A DNA stretch of 64,000 nt from Streptomyces prunicolor NBRC 13075 (GCF_000367365.1 NZ_BARF01000033.1:36404-100403), one strand, 5' to 3'. Counted from the first letter of the stretch, positions 43,148 to 52,778 are shown. Made by a program: numbers and translations. The notes: a model not told the origin generated them from the sequence alone.

Positions 43148-44476
43148 ATGCCCAACTCCCCCTCCGTAGACCGTGCGAGCGGACGCCACCGCAAGAGCAG
43201 AACGATGAGTCCGGCGCTGCGCCGTGCCGCCGTCATCGTGGTGACCGCCCCCGTCGCCGGGACGATCCTGTTCGGCACCTCCGCCTTCGCCGCGGAGCGG
43301 ACCGTCTCCACGACCGCCACGCTCGACCCCGCCGAGCAGAAGATCGCGGACAACCTCGACACCCGTGTCCAGGACGTCCGGCTGGGCAGCACGTTCAGCG
43401 GTGTCGTCATCGACTCCCAGTCCCGGACGGCCGTTTGGGGCCATGACGCGAGCACGGCGCTGATGCCCGCGTCCAACACCAAGCTCGCGACCTCGACCGC
43501 CGCGCTGACGATCCTCGGCCCCGATCACCGCTTCACCACGAAGGTCGTCTACGACAACGGCACCCTCACCCTGGTCGGCGGCGGGGACCGCACGCTGACC
43601 AGCGCCGACCTCACCGCGATGGCCACAACTGCCGTAGCGGGCCTGAAGAACGCGGGCCTGACCTCGGTGAAGGTGGTGGTCGACGACAGTCTCTTCCCTG
43701 CGCCCACCCTCGCCACCGGCTGGAACGACGGCTACTACCCCGACTCGGTCGCTCCGGTAAGGGCGTTGGTGGTCGACGGCCACCACGTCACGGACACCTC
43801 GCTGGACGCCGGCCAGACCTTCGCGCGGATCCTCGCCAAGCAGGGTGTCACCGTCACCGGGAGCGTCGCGCACGGCACGGCCGGTACCGGGGCCGTTCCC
43901 GTGGCGCAGCACGAGTCCGCCGCGCTGTCGGCCGTCGTGGAGCACATGCTCAAAGTGAGTGACAACGATATCGCCGAGACCCTGCTCCGGATGACCGCGC
44001 TGGCCGCAGGCCGTCCGGCCACCTTCGAGGACGGCACGGCGGTCGTACGCCAGGTGCTCACCCGGTACGGCGTGTCCCTGGACAACTTCGAGATCCACGA
44101 CGGCAGCGGGCTGTCCCGCTCGAACCGCATCCCGGCCCAGACCATCGCCGCCATCCTCCACCTGGCCGACGACCCCGCGAACAGCCAGACCCTGAAGTTC
44201 ATCGTGGACGGGCTGCCCGTCGCGGGTGAGGCGGGTTCGACGCTGGGCCCCGAATGGGGCCGCTTCGACACGGCGGACTCGCAGTGCGCCGTCGGAAAGG
44301 TCAGCGCCAAGACGGGCACGCTCACCGGCGCGATCGCGCTGAGCGGATTCACGAAGGCCGAGGACGGGCGCTGGAAGATCTTCTCCTTCATCGAGAACAA
44401 CTCGACCGCCGCCCCGGACGCCACCAAGGACGCCCTCGACGGCCTCGCCGCCACGGTCAACGGCTGCTGGGCGTAA
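43148..44476 (+). CDS. D-alanyl-D-alanine carboxypeptidase / endopeptidase (PBP4, DacB-type)
   Basis: 442 residues with a signal peptide (RRAAVIVVTAPVAGTILFGTSAFA). Active-site motifs of family S13: SxxK = SNTK at 109-112, SDN in LKVSDNDIAETLL, and KTG in SAKTGTLTGAIALSG. Acts outside the membrane on peptidoglycan stem peptides. ATG at 43148 has GAGG upstream; ATG at 43205 would shorten the leader. Length is normal for Streptomyces S13 enzymes. Confidence 0.92.
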   Translation: MPNSPSVDRASGRHRKSRTMSPALRRAAVIVVTAPVAGTILFGTSAFAAERTVSTTATLDPAEQKIADNLDTRVQDVRLGSTFSGVVIDSQSRTAVWGHDASTALMPASNTKLATSTAALTILGPDHRFTTKVVYDNGTLTLVGGGDRTLTSADLTAMATTAVAGLKNAGLTSVKVVVDDSLFPAPTLATGWNDGYYPDSVAPVRALVVDGHHVTDTSLDAGQTFARILAKQGVTVTGSVAHGTAGTGAVPVAQHESAALSAVVEHMLKVSDNDIAETLLRMTALAAGRPATFEDGTAVVRQVLTRYGVSLDNFEIHDGSGLSRSNRIPAQTIAAILHLADDPANSQTLKFIVDGLPVAGEAGSTLGPEWGRFDTADSQCAVGKVSAKTGTLTGAIALSGFTKAEDGRWKIFSFIENNSTAAPDATKDALDGLAATVNGCWA

Positions 44477-44649
44477 GCAGGGCGGAGGCGAAGGCGGAGG
44501 GACCGACACGGCCTCTCCGCCGCAACCATCCGATTGACGTAGCGACAAATCGATTCACCGGGTGATCGCGGCGGCATTCGGCCAACCGCGCAGGTCAGTA
44601 CGGCAGTCTCGGTGGGGCAACCGTTTCCTCCCCTGACCAAGGAGTTCCC

Positions 44650-44937
44650 TTGCGTTTTCGTCGTACGGTGATCAGCGCCCTCGGTTCCGCCGCCCTCGTG
44701 CTGACCTCTCTCGGCACGGTGGCCACCGCCAGCCCTTCGGCGGCCGGCCCCTGCGGGTTCTACGAGACCGGGTCCGACGCCTTCTACCGCCACTGCACCA
44801 CCGACGGCTCGCGGGTCGTCATCAAGGTCGAGGTCGCCCACGCACGCGACTACGAGCGGTGCGTCGCCCGCGGCAGGACCTGGCTGGGCTCCGCCCGCAA
44901 GATCCAGGGCGCGCACTACGTCGGGCGCACCTGCTGA
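44650..44937 (+). CDS. Small secreted Cys-containing protein (DUF6355-like)
   Basis: 95 residues. TTG at 44650 follows AAGGAG by 6 nt and no other start fits. A signal peptide (RRTVISALGSAALVLTSLGTVATA) is followed by a compact domain with four Cys: CGFYETGSDAFYRHC and ERCVARGRTW...GRTC, likely two disulfides. It matches the DUF6355 type of small Streptomyces exoproteins; function unknown. Ends at a shared terminator. Confidence 0.78.
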   Translation: MRFRRTVISALGSAALVLTSLGTVATASPSAAGPCGFYETGSDAFYRHCTTDGSRVVIKVEVAHARDYERCVARGRTWLGSARKIQGAHYVGRTC

Positions 44938-44956
44938 CACCGATCGACGTACCGCC

Positions 44957-44990
44957 CGGTGACGTCACCTGCTGCCAGGTGACGTCACCG
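44957..44990. terminator. Bidirectional terminator with palindromic arms
   Basis: CGGTGACGTCACCTG and CAGGTGACGTCACCG form a 15-bp perfect stem around the loop CTGC. It lies between the convergent secreted-protein and L,D-transpeptidase genes. Each arm contains the 12-bp palindrome GGTGACGTCACC. Confidence 0.85.
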
Positions 44991-44997
44991 TGTTGCG

Positions 44998-45996
44998 TCA
45001 CAGCGCCGCGGTCGTCCCCTCGCCGGAGCCGCTGCCCGCGAGCCACTGGTCCCAGCCGAGGTTGAAGTCGGCGTAGCCGTTGTCGGCCGGGGCCTTGCCG
45101 CGGGGCGAGCCGGTGATGGTGATGGGGTCGCCCTGCTTGACCTGGCCGTAGAACCACTTGGCGTCCGACAGGGACAGGTGGACGCAGCCGTGCGAGCCGC
45201 GGGCGCTGCCGCTGCCCGGGTTCGGGTCGCCGGTCGAATAGTGCACGTAGGTGCCGGACTGGGTGAGGTGGATGTCCCAGGGCAGTGTCAGGTCGTAGTA
45301 GTTGGCGCTGCCCTTGTCGCAGCTGATGCCGACACTGCAGGAGGTCATGTGGACCTTCTTCTGCTTGTCGATGACGGCCATCGTGCCGTCCCACGTCGGG
45401 TACTCGGCGCTGCCCGCGTTGATCGACAGGGTGCGCACCGCCGCGCCGTTCTTGGTCACCTTCATGGTGTGGTTGGTGACGGACACGTCCGCGCGGACGT
45501 CGTCGCCGATCTTGAAGGTGTGCGTGTAACTGTGCACGCCGTAGCGGCCGTTGCCGTTGCTGACGCCCTTCATGTCGGCGTCGATCTTCACCGTCGTGCC
45601 GGAGGGCCAGTACGTCTTGGGGCGCCAGTCGACGCGCTTGTCGCCCATCCAGTGCCAGGCGCCGAGCACCGACTGCGAGGCGCTGACCTTCATGTGCTTC
45701 TCGACCGTGGCCCGCGCCTTGGAGGACACCGGGTTCGTGAAGATCACCGAGATCGGCATGGCCACGCCGACCGTGGTTCCCGTCTGCGGGGTGATCGTGT
45801 CCAGCAGCATCGGCGGGCCCAGGGGCTTCGTCGGCGACGGAGAGGCGGTCGCACTCGCCTTGCCCGACGCCTTCGCGTCGTCCGCGCTCGCCTTGTCGCT
45901 GCCACCTCCGCCGCAGGCAGTCGCCCCCACCAGCACCGCACCCGTGACGAGTGCGATCCCTATGCTGCCCTTGCGCCGTCCCACGACGTGCCCCAC
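44998..45996 (-). CDS. L,D-transpeptidase lipoprotein (YkuD) with Ig-like domains
   Basis: 332 residues. Lipobox GATAC at about 24-28, Ala/Lys/Ser linker, then Ig-like region (about 60-185: VGVAMPISVIFTNPVSSKAR) and a YkuD catalytic domain (190-310) with SARGSHGCVHLSLSDAKWFY carrying the His, Gly and catalytic Cys. Makes 3-3 crosslinks in peptidoglycan or attaches proteins to it. GTG at 45996 follows GAGGAG. The layout matches mycobacterial LdtMt-type enzymes. Confidence 0.94.
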   Translation of the reverse strand: MGHVVGRRKGSIGIALVTGAVLVGATACGGGGSDKASADDAKASGKASATASPSPTKPLGPPMLLDTITPQTGTTVGVAMPISVIFTNPVSSKARATVEKHMKVSASQSVLGAWHWMGDKRVDWRPKTYWPSGTTVKIDADMKGVSNGNGRYGVHSYTHTFKIGDDVRADVSVTNHTMKVTKNGAAVRTLSINAGSAEYPTWDGTMAVIDKQKKVHMTSCSVGISCDKGSANYYDLTLPWDIHLTQSGTYVHYSTGDPNPGSGSARGSHGCVHLSLSDAKWFYGQVKQGDPITITGSPRGKAPADNGYADFNLGWDQWLAGSGSGEGTTAAL

Positions 45997-46219
45997 TCTC
46001 TAGCTCCTCGACCCTGACGGGCCCGACTCATTGTCAGACAGCGACAGCGGGGGCGTCAGTTGCGTGTCGCATGTAAAACGTGTCTCAAGACTCGGTACGC
46101 ACCGAGTGATCAGGCACGACGAGCGCCCCGTGTCACCGGCTGCTGTCCCCCGGCCGCGACTTCTGTCGCCGCCCTGGCGTCTACCACGAAAAAGCCCAGG
46201 TATGCCGACAGCCCGACGG

Positions 46220-47347
46220 TCATTGGGGGAACCGCTCCGGACGGAAGTCCGCGAGCGACTCGGACCTCTCCCCGCCGAGGATCTCCGCGGCGAGCAGCCT
46301 GCCGAGCACCGGACCGAGCGTGATGCCGCTGTGGGACACGGCCTCGTAGTAGCCCGGCACGGACGGCACCGCTCCCACCGAGGGGAAACCGTCGGCCGGG
46401 ATGGGCCGGAAGGCCACCCGGGTCTGTGCGATGCGGGAGTCGGCGAGTTCGGGGACGGCGCGCCGTGCCAACTCGTAGAGGAGTCGCGCGAGTTCCGCCG
46501 GTTCTTCGCCCGTGTCGATGAGTGCGTCGATCTCACGGCTGTGGAGGACCATCGACGTGTCCGAGTCGGGCCGGATCTCGATGTGCGGGGCGTGCATGGC
46601 CCGGTGGATCGGGACGGCTCGGGCGCAGTCGATCCGGGTGACGACTCCGGGTTCCCGGCGCATCGGCAGGTGCCGTGCGACGAGCCCGGCGATCTGGGAG
46701 GCGCCCGGGCCCGCCGCGTTCACCACGAGGTCCACGTCGAGACGGCTGCCGTCGGACAGAACGACGGTCCGGACACTTCCGTCGGCACCGGTCCCGATGT
46801 CGCGGACCTCGGTGGCGGACCGTAACTCCCCGCCTGCTGCCACGACTTGGCCGACCAGGCGGCTGACTAGATGGCGTCCGTGGACCCAGGCCTCGTCGGG
46901 GTAGAGCAGGACGGGAACCTCGTCGGGCAGTGCGAGAGCGGGTTCGAGGCGGCGGCGCACCTCGGCCCCCGTGGACACCTCGACCCGGTAGCCCCAACTC
47001 CCCAGCAACTCAGCGGTCTTCAGGAACTTCGCCTCGACCGCGGGATCGTCCGCCCAGCGCAGGTGGCCGCCGGGATACCACCAGGAGTCCGGTCCGATGA
47101 TCCCGGCGAGCTCGCGGTGCGCCGCCATGCCCGCGATGTTCAGGTCGAAGTAGGACCTGCGTACGGTCTTGTTGCTGGCGTTGACCCACGAGAAGGACCA
47201 GTTGGTGACGCCCTCGCCCGGTCGGCCCGCGTCGATGAAGACCACCTCGGCACCGAGCCGGGACAGGTTCCAGCCCACGCAGGCTCCGACGATGCCCACT
47301 CCGATGACGGCGACACGTCGAGGCCGCTCCACTGACCCGATTCCCAT
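46220..47347 (-). CDS. FAD-dependent amino-acid oxidase (DadA/glycine-oxidase family)
   Basis: 375 residues. N-terminal dinucleotide fold RRVAVIGVGIVGACVGWNLS then EVVFIDAGRPGEG, the substrate-side segment TNWSFSWVNASNK, and the C-terminal FAD contact YYEAVSHSGITLGPVLGRLL. Likely oxidises a D-amino acid or N-substituted glycine. ATG at 47347 (MGIGSVERPRRVAVIG) with AAGGGGG upstream. Divergent from a membrane protein 71 bp away. The 223-bp gap to the transpeptidase contains no gene. Confidence 0.88.
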   Translation of the reverse strand: MGIGSVERPRRVAVIGVGIVGACVGWNLSRLGAEVVFIDAGRPGEGVTNWSFSWVNASNKTVRRSYFDLNIAGMAAHRELAGIIGPDSWWYPGGHLRWADDPAVEAKFLKTAELLGSWGYRVEVSTGAEVRRRLEPALALPDEVPVLLYPDEAWVHGRHLVSRLVGQVVAAGGELRSATEVRDIGTGADGSVRTVVLSDGSRLDVDLVVNAAGPGASQIAGLVARHLPMRREPGVVTRIDCARAVPIHRAMHAPHIEIRPDSDTSMVLHSREIDALIDTGEEPAELARLLYELARRAVPELADSRIAQTRVAFRPIPADGFPSVGAVPSVPGYYEAVSHSGITLGPVLGRLLAAEILGGERSESLADFRPERFPQ

Positions 47348-47418
47348 GAACGCCCCCTTCCCGGATCGCGGGCGGACTGAACTCCCGGCGTTCACCCGGG
47401 CCCTGCACAATCGCCGCT

Positions 47419-48516
47419 GTGACGATCACCAAGGGCGCGCCGCCGCCCCCGCGCACCACTCCCGTCGCCCTTGCCCGGGGCCTCCTGACGGGTGGGGTGA
47501 CCGGGGGATCGCTGGCCGCCTTTGTCGTGGGCTGTGTCATCGAGAGCGTGCCACTGTGCGTCGTGGGTGTGGGTCTGCCCGTGGTCTACGGTCTGCTGTT
47601 CTTCCTCGCCGGGATGCCGAGGCGTGCCCGGGAGGCGGCGATCGCGCCCCGCACGGCTCTCGCGCGGATCGAGAGTCTGGCGGCCGTCGGAGGTGAGGCG
47701 ACGAGTGACGTGGCGGTCGAGTTCGACGTCACGGTCGCGCCGGACGACATACCGGCGTACCGCGTCGAGTTCACCCAGCACATCAACCTCGTCGACCTGT
47801 CCGACTACCGGTCCGGCGGCGTCGTGGTGGTCGAGTATCCGCCGGACCGGCTGTGGCGAGTGCGGATCGTGAAGCGGCCGACACCCGAGTGGGAGGAGCG
47901 GGCGGCCGGCGCCCGGCTCGACTCGGTGCCGGGTCCTGCCGTGGTGCGCGAGCCCACCCAGGGCTGTGCCGTCGGCTGCGTCACGGTCCTCGCTCTGCTG
48001 CTCGCGGCGGCCGCCGTGATCCTGCTGTTCCGCGCCGACCTGTTCGACCAGGACACCACCGCGCAACCGTCCCCGTCCGGGCGGCCCTCCGTCTCCTCCA
48101 CGTCGTCGACCACGACCGTGTCGTCGGCGTCCGGCACGGTCGCCCTCGGCCCCGGCCAGTCGTTCCTCGACAAGGGTGAACTGCGCCGCGCCGTCGACTC
48201 GTTGACCAAGGGCGAGGACACCGCACGGGCGCTCACCGTCGTCGTACAGGAACGCCTGCTGTCGGTCGTGTTCGCGCCCACCGGCACGCAGGCCGCGCGG
48301 TTCGACCCGGACTCCGTGCCCTACGAGCGTTTCCCCGCCCTGGTCGAGGAGGCCAGGTCGACCCTCGGCGTCCGCTCTCCGCAGACCTGGCAGATCACCG
48401 TCGACGGCCTCACCGGCTCCCTCTCGATTCGCGTCGGCGTGACCGGCCGCGACGGTGCGGCCTCGCTGGAGGCGGACGGACAGGGCAAGGTCGTGCGGCG
48501 CACCCCGGTCGGCTGA
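47419..48516 (+). CDS. Conserved membrane protein of unknown function
   Basis: 365 residues. Three predicted membrane helices: near 25-45 (GVTGGSLAAFVVGCVIESV), 47-65 (CVVGVGLPVVYGLLFFLAG) and about 182-204 (CVTVLALLLAAAAVILLF). A cytosolic beta-rich domain lies between the second and third (DVAVEFDVTVAPDDIPAYRV). After the third is a Ser/Thr-rich linker and an external domain to the end. No family recognised. GTG at 47419 lacks a ribosome site and may be leaderless. Confidence 0.7.
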   Translation: MTITKGAPPPPRTTPVALARGLLTGGVTGGSLAAFVVGCVIESVPLCVVGVGLPVVYGLLFFLAGMPRRAREAAIAPRTALARIESLAAVGGEATSDVAVEFDVTVAPDDIPAYRVEFTQHINLVDLSDYRSGGVVVVEYPPDRLWRVRIVKRPTPEWEERAAGARLDSVPGPAVVREPTQGCAVGCVTVLALLLAAAAVILLFRADLFDQDTTAQPSPSGRPSVSSTSSTTTVSSASGTVALGPGQSFLDKGELRRAVDSLTKGEDTARALTVVVQERLLSVVFAPTGTQAARFDPDSVPYERFPALVEEARSTLGVRSPQTWQITVDGLTGSLSIRVGVTGRDGAASLEADGQGKVVRRTPVG

Positions 48517-48552
48517 CCGCGCTGCGATCTGTCTCCTGTCGCGGGCGACCGC

Positions 48553-48905
48553 TCAGGCCGGCCGGAAGGCCAGCACCGCGTTCTGTCCGCCGAAGCCGAA
48601 CGAGTCACTGACGGCCAGTGAGACCTTGCCGGTTCTGGCCGTGCCGCTCACCAGGTCCAACTCCGCGTCGTCGAGCGGGCGTTGGAGGTTGGCCGTGGGT
48701 GGGGCGGTCGCGTGGAAGACGGTCAGGGCGGTGAGCGCGGTGAGCGCGGATTCGATCGCTCCGGCGGCGCCCATGGCGTGGCCGGTGACGCCCTTCGTCG
48801 AGGTGACGGAGGGACGGCCGGTCAGAAACCGTTCGATCACCGCTCCCTCGACCCGGTCGTTCAACTGGGTGCTGGTTCCATGGGCGTTGACGTGGTCGAC
48901 GCATA
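48553..48905 (-). pseudogene. fabF: C-terminal fragment of a FabF-type beta-ketoacyl-ACP synthase
   Basis: Reads VDHVNAHGTSTQLNDRVEGA, then TSTKGVTGHAMGAAGAIESA and SDSFGFGGQNAVLAFRPA-stop: the last about 115 residues of KAS II with both active-site histidines (NAHGTST, KGVTGHAMG). The Cys-bearing N-terminal two thirds are missing. The fragment begins exactly where the permease gene on the same strand ends, around 48903-48905, so a deletion has joined the two genes. Confidence 0.85.
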
Positions 48906-50772
48906 GGTGCGGCGCGCGATGAGCAGGGTCAGCACGGTGTGGCCGTCGGCGGTCTCGTGGACGGCCAGTTCGGCCAGGGCCCGCTCCAGTCGACGGTCCG
49001 GGCAGTCGACGACCTCCAGCGGGACATCGGTGGTCCCGACCGCCTGCCAGCGCGCCACCAGCCGCCGGGCGCGCACCGCGTCGACCGCGATGTGTACGGC
49101 CCGCACCTCGTCGGGCCTCAACTCATGGGCGTAGCGCAGGGCGTGGAAGACGGCCGGGTCGACGGCGTCGACGAGGACGCACACGACAGGCCGGTGCCGG
49201 CGTGGCCGGTCGCTCTGTCCGGCGGGCGGGAGTGACTCGACCTCGGCGGCCTCGGCGCGGTATTCGCGGTTGATGCGAATCAGTGCCCACACGCCGAGCG
49301 GGAAGACCACGACGACCAGCCAGGCGCCCTCGGTGAATTTGGTGACGGCGAAGATGAGCACCACGCGCGCCGAGACGACCGCCGCCGTCGCGTTCACCGC
49401 GATCTTCCAGCGTCGGCCGGGTTCGCGTCGGCGTGCGTGGTGGACGGTCAGTCCGGCGCCCGCCATGGTGAACGCGGTGAACACGCCGATCGCGTACAGG
49501 GCGACGAGCCGGTCCACGTTGGCGTCGGTCACCAGCAGCAGCGCGAGGGCGACCACGGCGAGCGTGATGATGCCGGTGGAGAAGGCGAGTCGGTGTCCGC
49601 GCCGGGTCAACTGCCGTGGCAGGAAACGGTCTTCGGCGACGAAGCTGGCCAGGTAGGGGAAGCCCGTGAAGGGTGTGTTCGCCCCGGTGTAGAGGATCAG
49701 CGCGGTGGCGAGCTGTACGAACACCAGCCCCGCCGTGCCGAACACACCGCTGCCGAAGACGAGTCGGGCCTCCTGCGCGATCACGGTCGGCGTGCCGTCG
49801 GTGTAGGGGACGGCGTGGGTGAGGTGGGCGAGACCGGAGACACCGAGCACGAGGACGCCCAGGACACAGCTCATGGTGACGAGCGTGCGGCGGGCGTTGC
49901 GGCCCTGCGGTTCGCGGAAGACGGAGATGCCGTTGGAGATCGCCTCCAGGCCGGTGAGCGAGGAGCCGCCGTTCGCGAACGCGCGCAACACCATGAACAG
50001 CGACGCCCCGTACAGCCACCCCTCCCCCGGTGTGCCGAGCGGCACGACACCTTGCGCGTGGACGTCGGCGTGCGGCAGATCCCCGAACGCCCAGCGGGCC
50101 AGGCCCACCGCGAGCATCAGTCCGACCGCGGCGATGAAGAGGTACGCGGGCACGGCGAACACCCGCCCCGCCTCGCGCAGGCCGCGCAGATTGCCGTACA
50201 CCAGGATCAACACCACCCCTACGCTGACAGGGAGTTGGAGGTGGTCGAGGCCGGTCCAGCCGTTGCCGACGAGGTGGGCGAGCGAGATGAGCGTTCGTGC
50301 CGGCCGAGACCTGGACGGCGACCGTCACGACGTAGTCGACGAGCAGTGCTACGGCGGCGATCTGTGCGACGTCGGGGCCGAAGTTCTCGCGGGCGACGAC
50401 ATAGGAGCCGCCGGCCCGCGTGTAGATCGTGACGACGTCGCTGTAGCAGAGCGTCAGCAACACCAGGATCAGCAGGATCGCGCCGGTCACCGGCATCAGC
50501 AGCGTGAAGGCGGCGACGCCGACCACGGGCACCAGGACCCGCAGCATCTCCTCGCTGCCGTAAGCCGACGAGCTGACGCAGTCCGAGGCGAGGACGCCGA
50601 GCGCCGTCCGGTTGTCGAGCTTCTCCTGTTGGATGCGGGCGGTGACCAGGGGCGGACCCAGCAGCCGGCGCTTTAGGCGGTAGGAAAGCGGCTCGGGCAG
50701 GGACCCGGGTGGCGGCCCGGGTGCCTGGGAGCGGTCGGACGCGTCCGGGGCGGGTACGGCGGAGTCGGTCAT
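48861..50772 (-). pseudogene. APC-superfamily amino-acid permease, frameshifted and 3'-truncated
   Basis: From ATG 50772 the first frame reads SYRLKRRLLGPPLVTARIQQ, GVLASDCVSSSAYGSEEML and further helices to VSAGTNA at about 50291, then goes out of frame. Translation resumes in another frame with ISLAHLV and LILVYGNLRGLREAGRVFAV, continuing through the remaining helices and a UspA-like tail (ARRTYA). The expected GCN-CTC is GC-TC here, consistent with loss of two bases or gain of one. The usual C-terminal end after ARRTYA is missing and is replaced by out-of-frame FabF sequence (stop at 48861). Two independent lesions argue against a sequencing error. Confidence 0.82.
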
Positions 50773-50797
50773 GGGGCCATCACACCCGCACCCGCGA

Positions 50798-50849
50798 CAG
50801 CACCAGCACCAGCACCAGCACCAGCACCAGCACCAGCACCAGCACCAGC
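50798..50849. repeat. Hexanucleotide microsatellite (CAGCAC)n
   Basis: About 8.7 perfect copies over 52 bp, 26 bp upstream of the permease start. It lies between the pseudogene promoter and the oxidoreductase stop. Confidence 0.97.
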
Positions 50850-50931
50850 CGAGGATCACCCGGCGGGCCCCGAACTGCACCCGGCCGGGCGGACGGTGGC
50901 CCTTCGGATGCCGTCGGAGCCCCAGCCCTGG

Positions 50932-51864
50932 TCAGAAACCGGCCGCCCGGGCGGTCGTGTACACCTCGGCGGCCACGTCCTTGAGTTCCTGTGCGTCCCG
51001 CGCGGCCCACGAGACGTCGACCAGGAACTCGTCGAGGCCGATCTCGGCGTACGCCATCAGATCGCTGACGATCTGCTCGACGTCGCCCTGGAAGGGCCTG
51101 CGGTCCGGTCCCTCGTAGCGCTTGGGGGTGTAGTCCGGGTTCACCCGCACCACGGTCCGCAGCGGCCCGGTCCGGCCCCGCTCGGCGGCGAGGTCCTGCA
51201 ACTGGCGCCAGCCTTCGGCCACTTGGGCGGGTCCGTCGGCGTACGGCAGCCATCCGTCGGCGTGGTCGACGAGTCGGCGCATCGCCCGCGGGGAGTTGGC
51301 CGGCACCAGGATGGGGATCGGCCGGGCCGGCTTCGGCCCGACCACGGCCGAGGCGATCCTGGTGATCCGGCCCCCCTCATAGACCACCGGGTCCGGGCCC
51401 CATACCGCCCGGCACACCTCGAACACCTCGTCCATGACCTTGCCGCGCTCCTCGAACGGGCGGACCCCGGCGGCCGCGTACTCGTCGAGGGACCAGCCGC
51501 TGCCGAGGCCTGCGACCACCCGGCCGCCGCTCGCCGCGTCCAACGTGGCCAGTTCTTTGGCGAGTTGGAAGGGGATGTGCAGCGGGGCGACCAGTACGGC
51601 GGTGCCCAGTTCGACCCGCTCGGTGGCCGCCGCCGCGAGGGTCAGCGTGACCAGCGGCTCGGCCACGCCCCGGTAGGCGTCGGGCCAGGGCAGGCCCGGG
51701 ACGCCGTACAGCGGCTGGGTCCGAGGGTCCGGGAACAGGGCGCGTTCGTACACCCAGAGGCTGTCGTATCCGATGTCCTCGGCGGCGCGTGCCACGTCGG
51801 GCACGTCCTTGCCGAGGTCGTACTGGCGGTTCTGCGGGAGTCCGATGCCGAGCCGGGTCGTCAT
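50932..51864 (-). CDS. LLM-class F420-dependent oxidoreductase
   Basis: 310 residues, bacterial luciferase-like TIM barrel: RLGIGLPQNRQYDLGKDVPD at the N-terminus, DIGYDSLWVYERALFPD, RVVAGLGSGWSLDEYAAAGV, and PIPILVPANSPRAMRRLVDH. These enzymes use reduced F420 or FMN on diverse substrates, here unknown. ATG at 51864 follows GAGGAG. Downstream of it lie the microsatellite and decayed permease. Confidence 0.92.
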   Translation of the reverse strand: MTTRLGIGLPQNRQYDLGKDVPDVARAAEDIGYDSLWVYERALFPDPRTQPLYGVPGLPWPDAYRGVAEPLVTLTLAAAATERVELGTAVLVAPLHIPFQLAKELATLDAASGGRVVAGLGSGWSLDEYAAAGVRPFEERGKVMDEVFEVCRAVWGPDPVVYEGGRITRIASAVVGPKPARPIPILVPANSPRAMRRLVDHADGWLPYADGPAQVAEGWRQLQDLAAERGRTGPLRTVVRVNPDYTPKRYEGPDRRPFQGDVEQIVSDLMAYAEIGLDEFLVDVSWAARDAQELKDVAAEVYTTARAAGF

Positions 51865-51999
51865 TCCGACGCGCTCCTCTGTCGTGTGTGGTTGCGCGAT
51901 CAAGTCAGCGTTGTTGTGGCGGAGTTGGGGAGAAGGCGGATGGGCCCCGGCGGGTGACGCGCGGGCGGTGGGCTCGCGCTTCACCCGCCGGGGAGCGAG

Positions 52000-52653
52000 T
52001 CAGTGCTGGTTGACCGCCGAGGCCCAGTCGAAGTTCACGCCCATGTCGGAGTACATCTTCGAGTACCCGACGAAGCAGTTGAACGTCGTGACCTTGCCGT
52101 TCTTCAGGTACCAGAAGTCGGCGGTCGGCGCGTCGACCTTGTGGCCGTTCCCCTTGACGACGCCGCCCGTGGGGGCCTGGAGCTGTCCGTCGAACGTGCC
52201 CTGGATCGACAGTTCGATGCTGACGGTGTCGCCGTTCACGGTGATGCGCTTGAGGTCACGGTGAACATTGGAGAAGAGGCTCTTCATGTAAGGCAGCACG
52301 CTGCCGAGCGCCTCCCCCCGGTATGCCTGGCCCGCGACCATGTCGTTGAAGACGCCGTCCTTGGTGAAGCTGTTCACGAAGGTCGGGACGTCGATGTGGC
52401 TGCCTTCCGCCACGTAGTAGTCGCGCAGAACGATCGCGAGGTTGGCCTTCTCGTGCTTGGTCAGGTGGCGGTCGGTGAGCGGCAGCTTCGCCAGCTGGCG
52501 GGCGGTCAGGGTCGGAGCCGCCGTACTGCTGTGGGCCGGCACCTTTTCATGGGCGGGGCTCGCCGCCTGCGACGGCACGGCGGCGATGGAAAGACCACCC
52601 ACGACAGCCACAGCGGCCGCGGCGGTGATCGACTTCCGGCTGATCAGCTTCAT
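52000..52653 (-). CDS. Secreted SnoaL/NTF2-like protein
   Basis: 217 residues. Signal peptide (KSITAAAAVAVVGGLSIAAVPSQA), then an NTF2-like domain: LAIVLRDYYVAEGSHIDVPT, FTKDGVFNDMVAGQAYRGE, YMKSLFSNVHRDLKRITVNG, and ADFWYLKNGKVTTFNCFVG. SnoaL-like proteins are hydrolases, cyclases or binding proteins; activity not assigned. AAGGAATACGTC precedes the ATG at 52653. Divergent from the TetR gene through three shared operators. Confidence 0.87.
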   Translation of the reverse strand: MKLISRKSITAAAAVAVVGGLSIAAVPSQAASPAHEKVPAHSSTAAPTLTARQLAKLPLTDRHLTKHEKANLAIVLRDYYVAEGSHIDVPTFVNSFTKDGVFNDMVAGQAYRGEALGSVLPYMKSLFSNVHRDLKRITVNGDTVSIELSIQGTFDGQLQAPTGGVVKGNGHKVDAPTADFWYLKNGKVTTFNCFVGYSKMYSDMGVNFDWASAVNQH

Positions 52654-52722
52654 GACGTATTCCTTCACGTTCGTTCTCAGGATTCGGGAGCCGCAGCGGC
52701 GGCCCCTCTCGCGCTTAGTAAA

Positions 52723-52738
52723 TCAAACGCTGGCTTGA
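52723..52738. promoter_or_regulatory. TetR-type operator, copy 1
   Basis: TCAAACGCTGGCTTGA, an inverted TCAARC/GYTTGA pair around a 4-bp centre, about 70 bp upstream of the SnoaL-like gene. Matches copies at 52763 and 52842. Confidence 0.75.
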
Positions 52739-52762
52739 CTTTATGAACGGCGGCACAACCTG

Positions 52763-52778
52763 TCAAGCCACTGTTTGA
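52763..52778. promoter_or_regulatory. TetR-type operator, copy 2
   Basis: TCAAGCCACTGTTTGA, same architecture, 40 bp centre to centre from copy 1. Confidence 0.75.

Noticed and set aside
48861..48905. Functional permease-FabF fusion protein
   Set aside because: The FabF segment is out of frame with the permease and the permease has a second frameshift upstream.
50773..50880. Upstream extension of the permease reading CWCWCW repeats
   Set aside because: Simply the hexanucleotide microsatellite read through; the ATG at 50772 gives a normal permease N-terminus.
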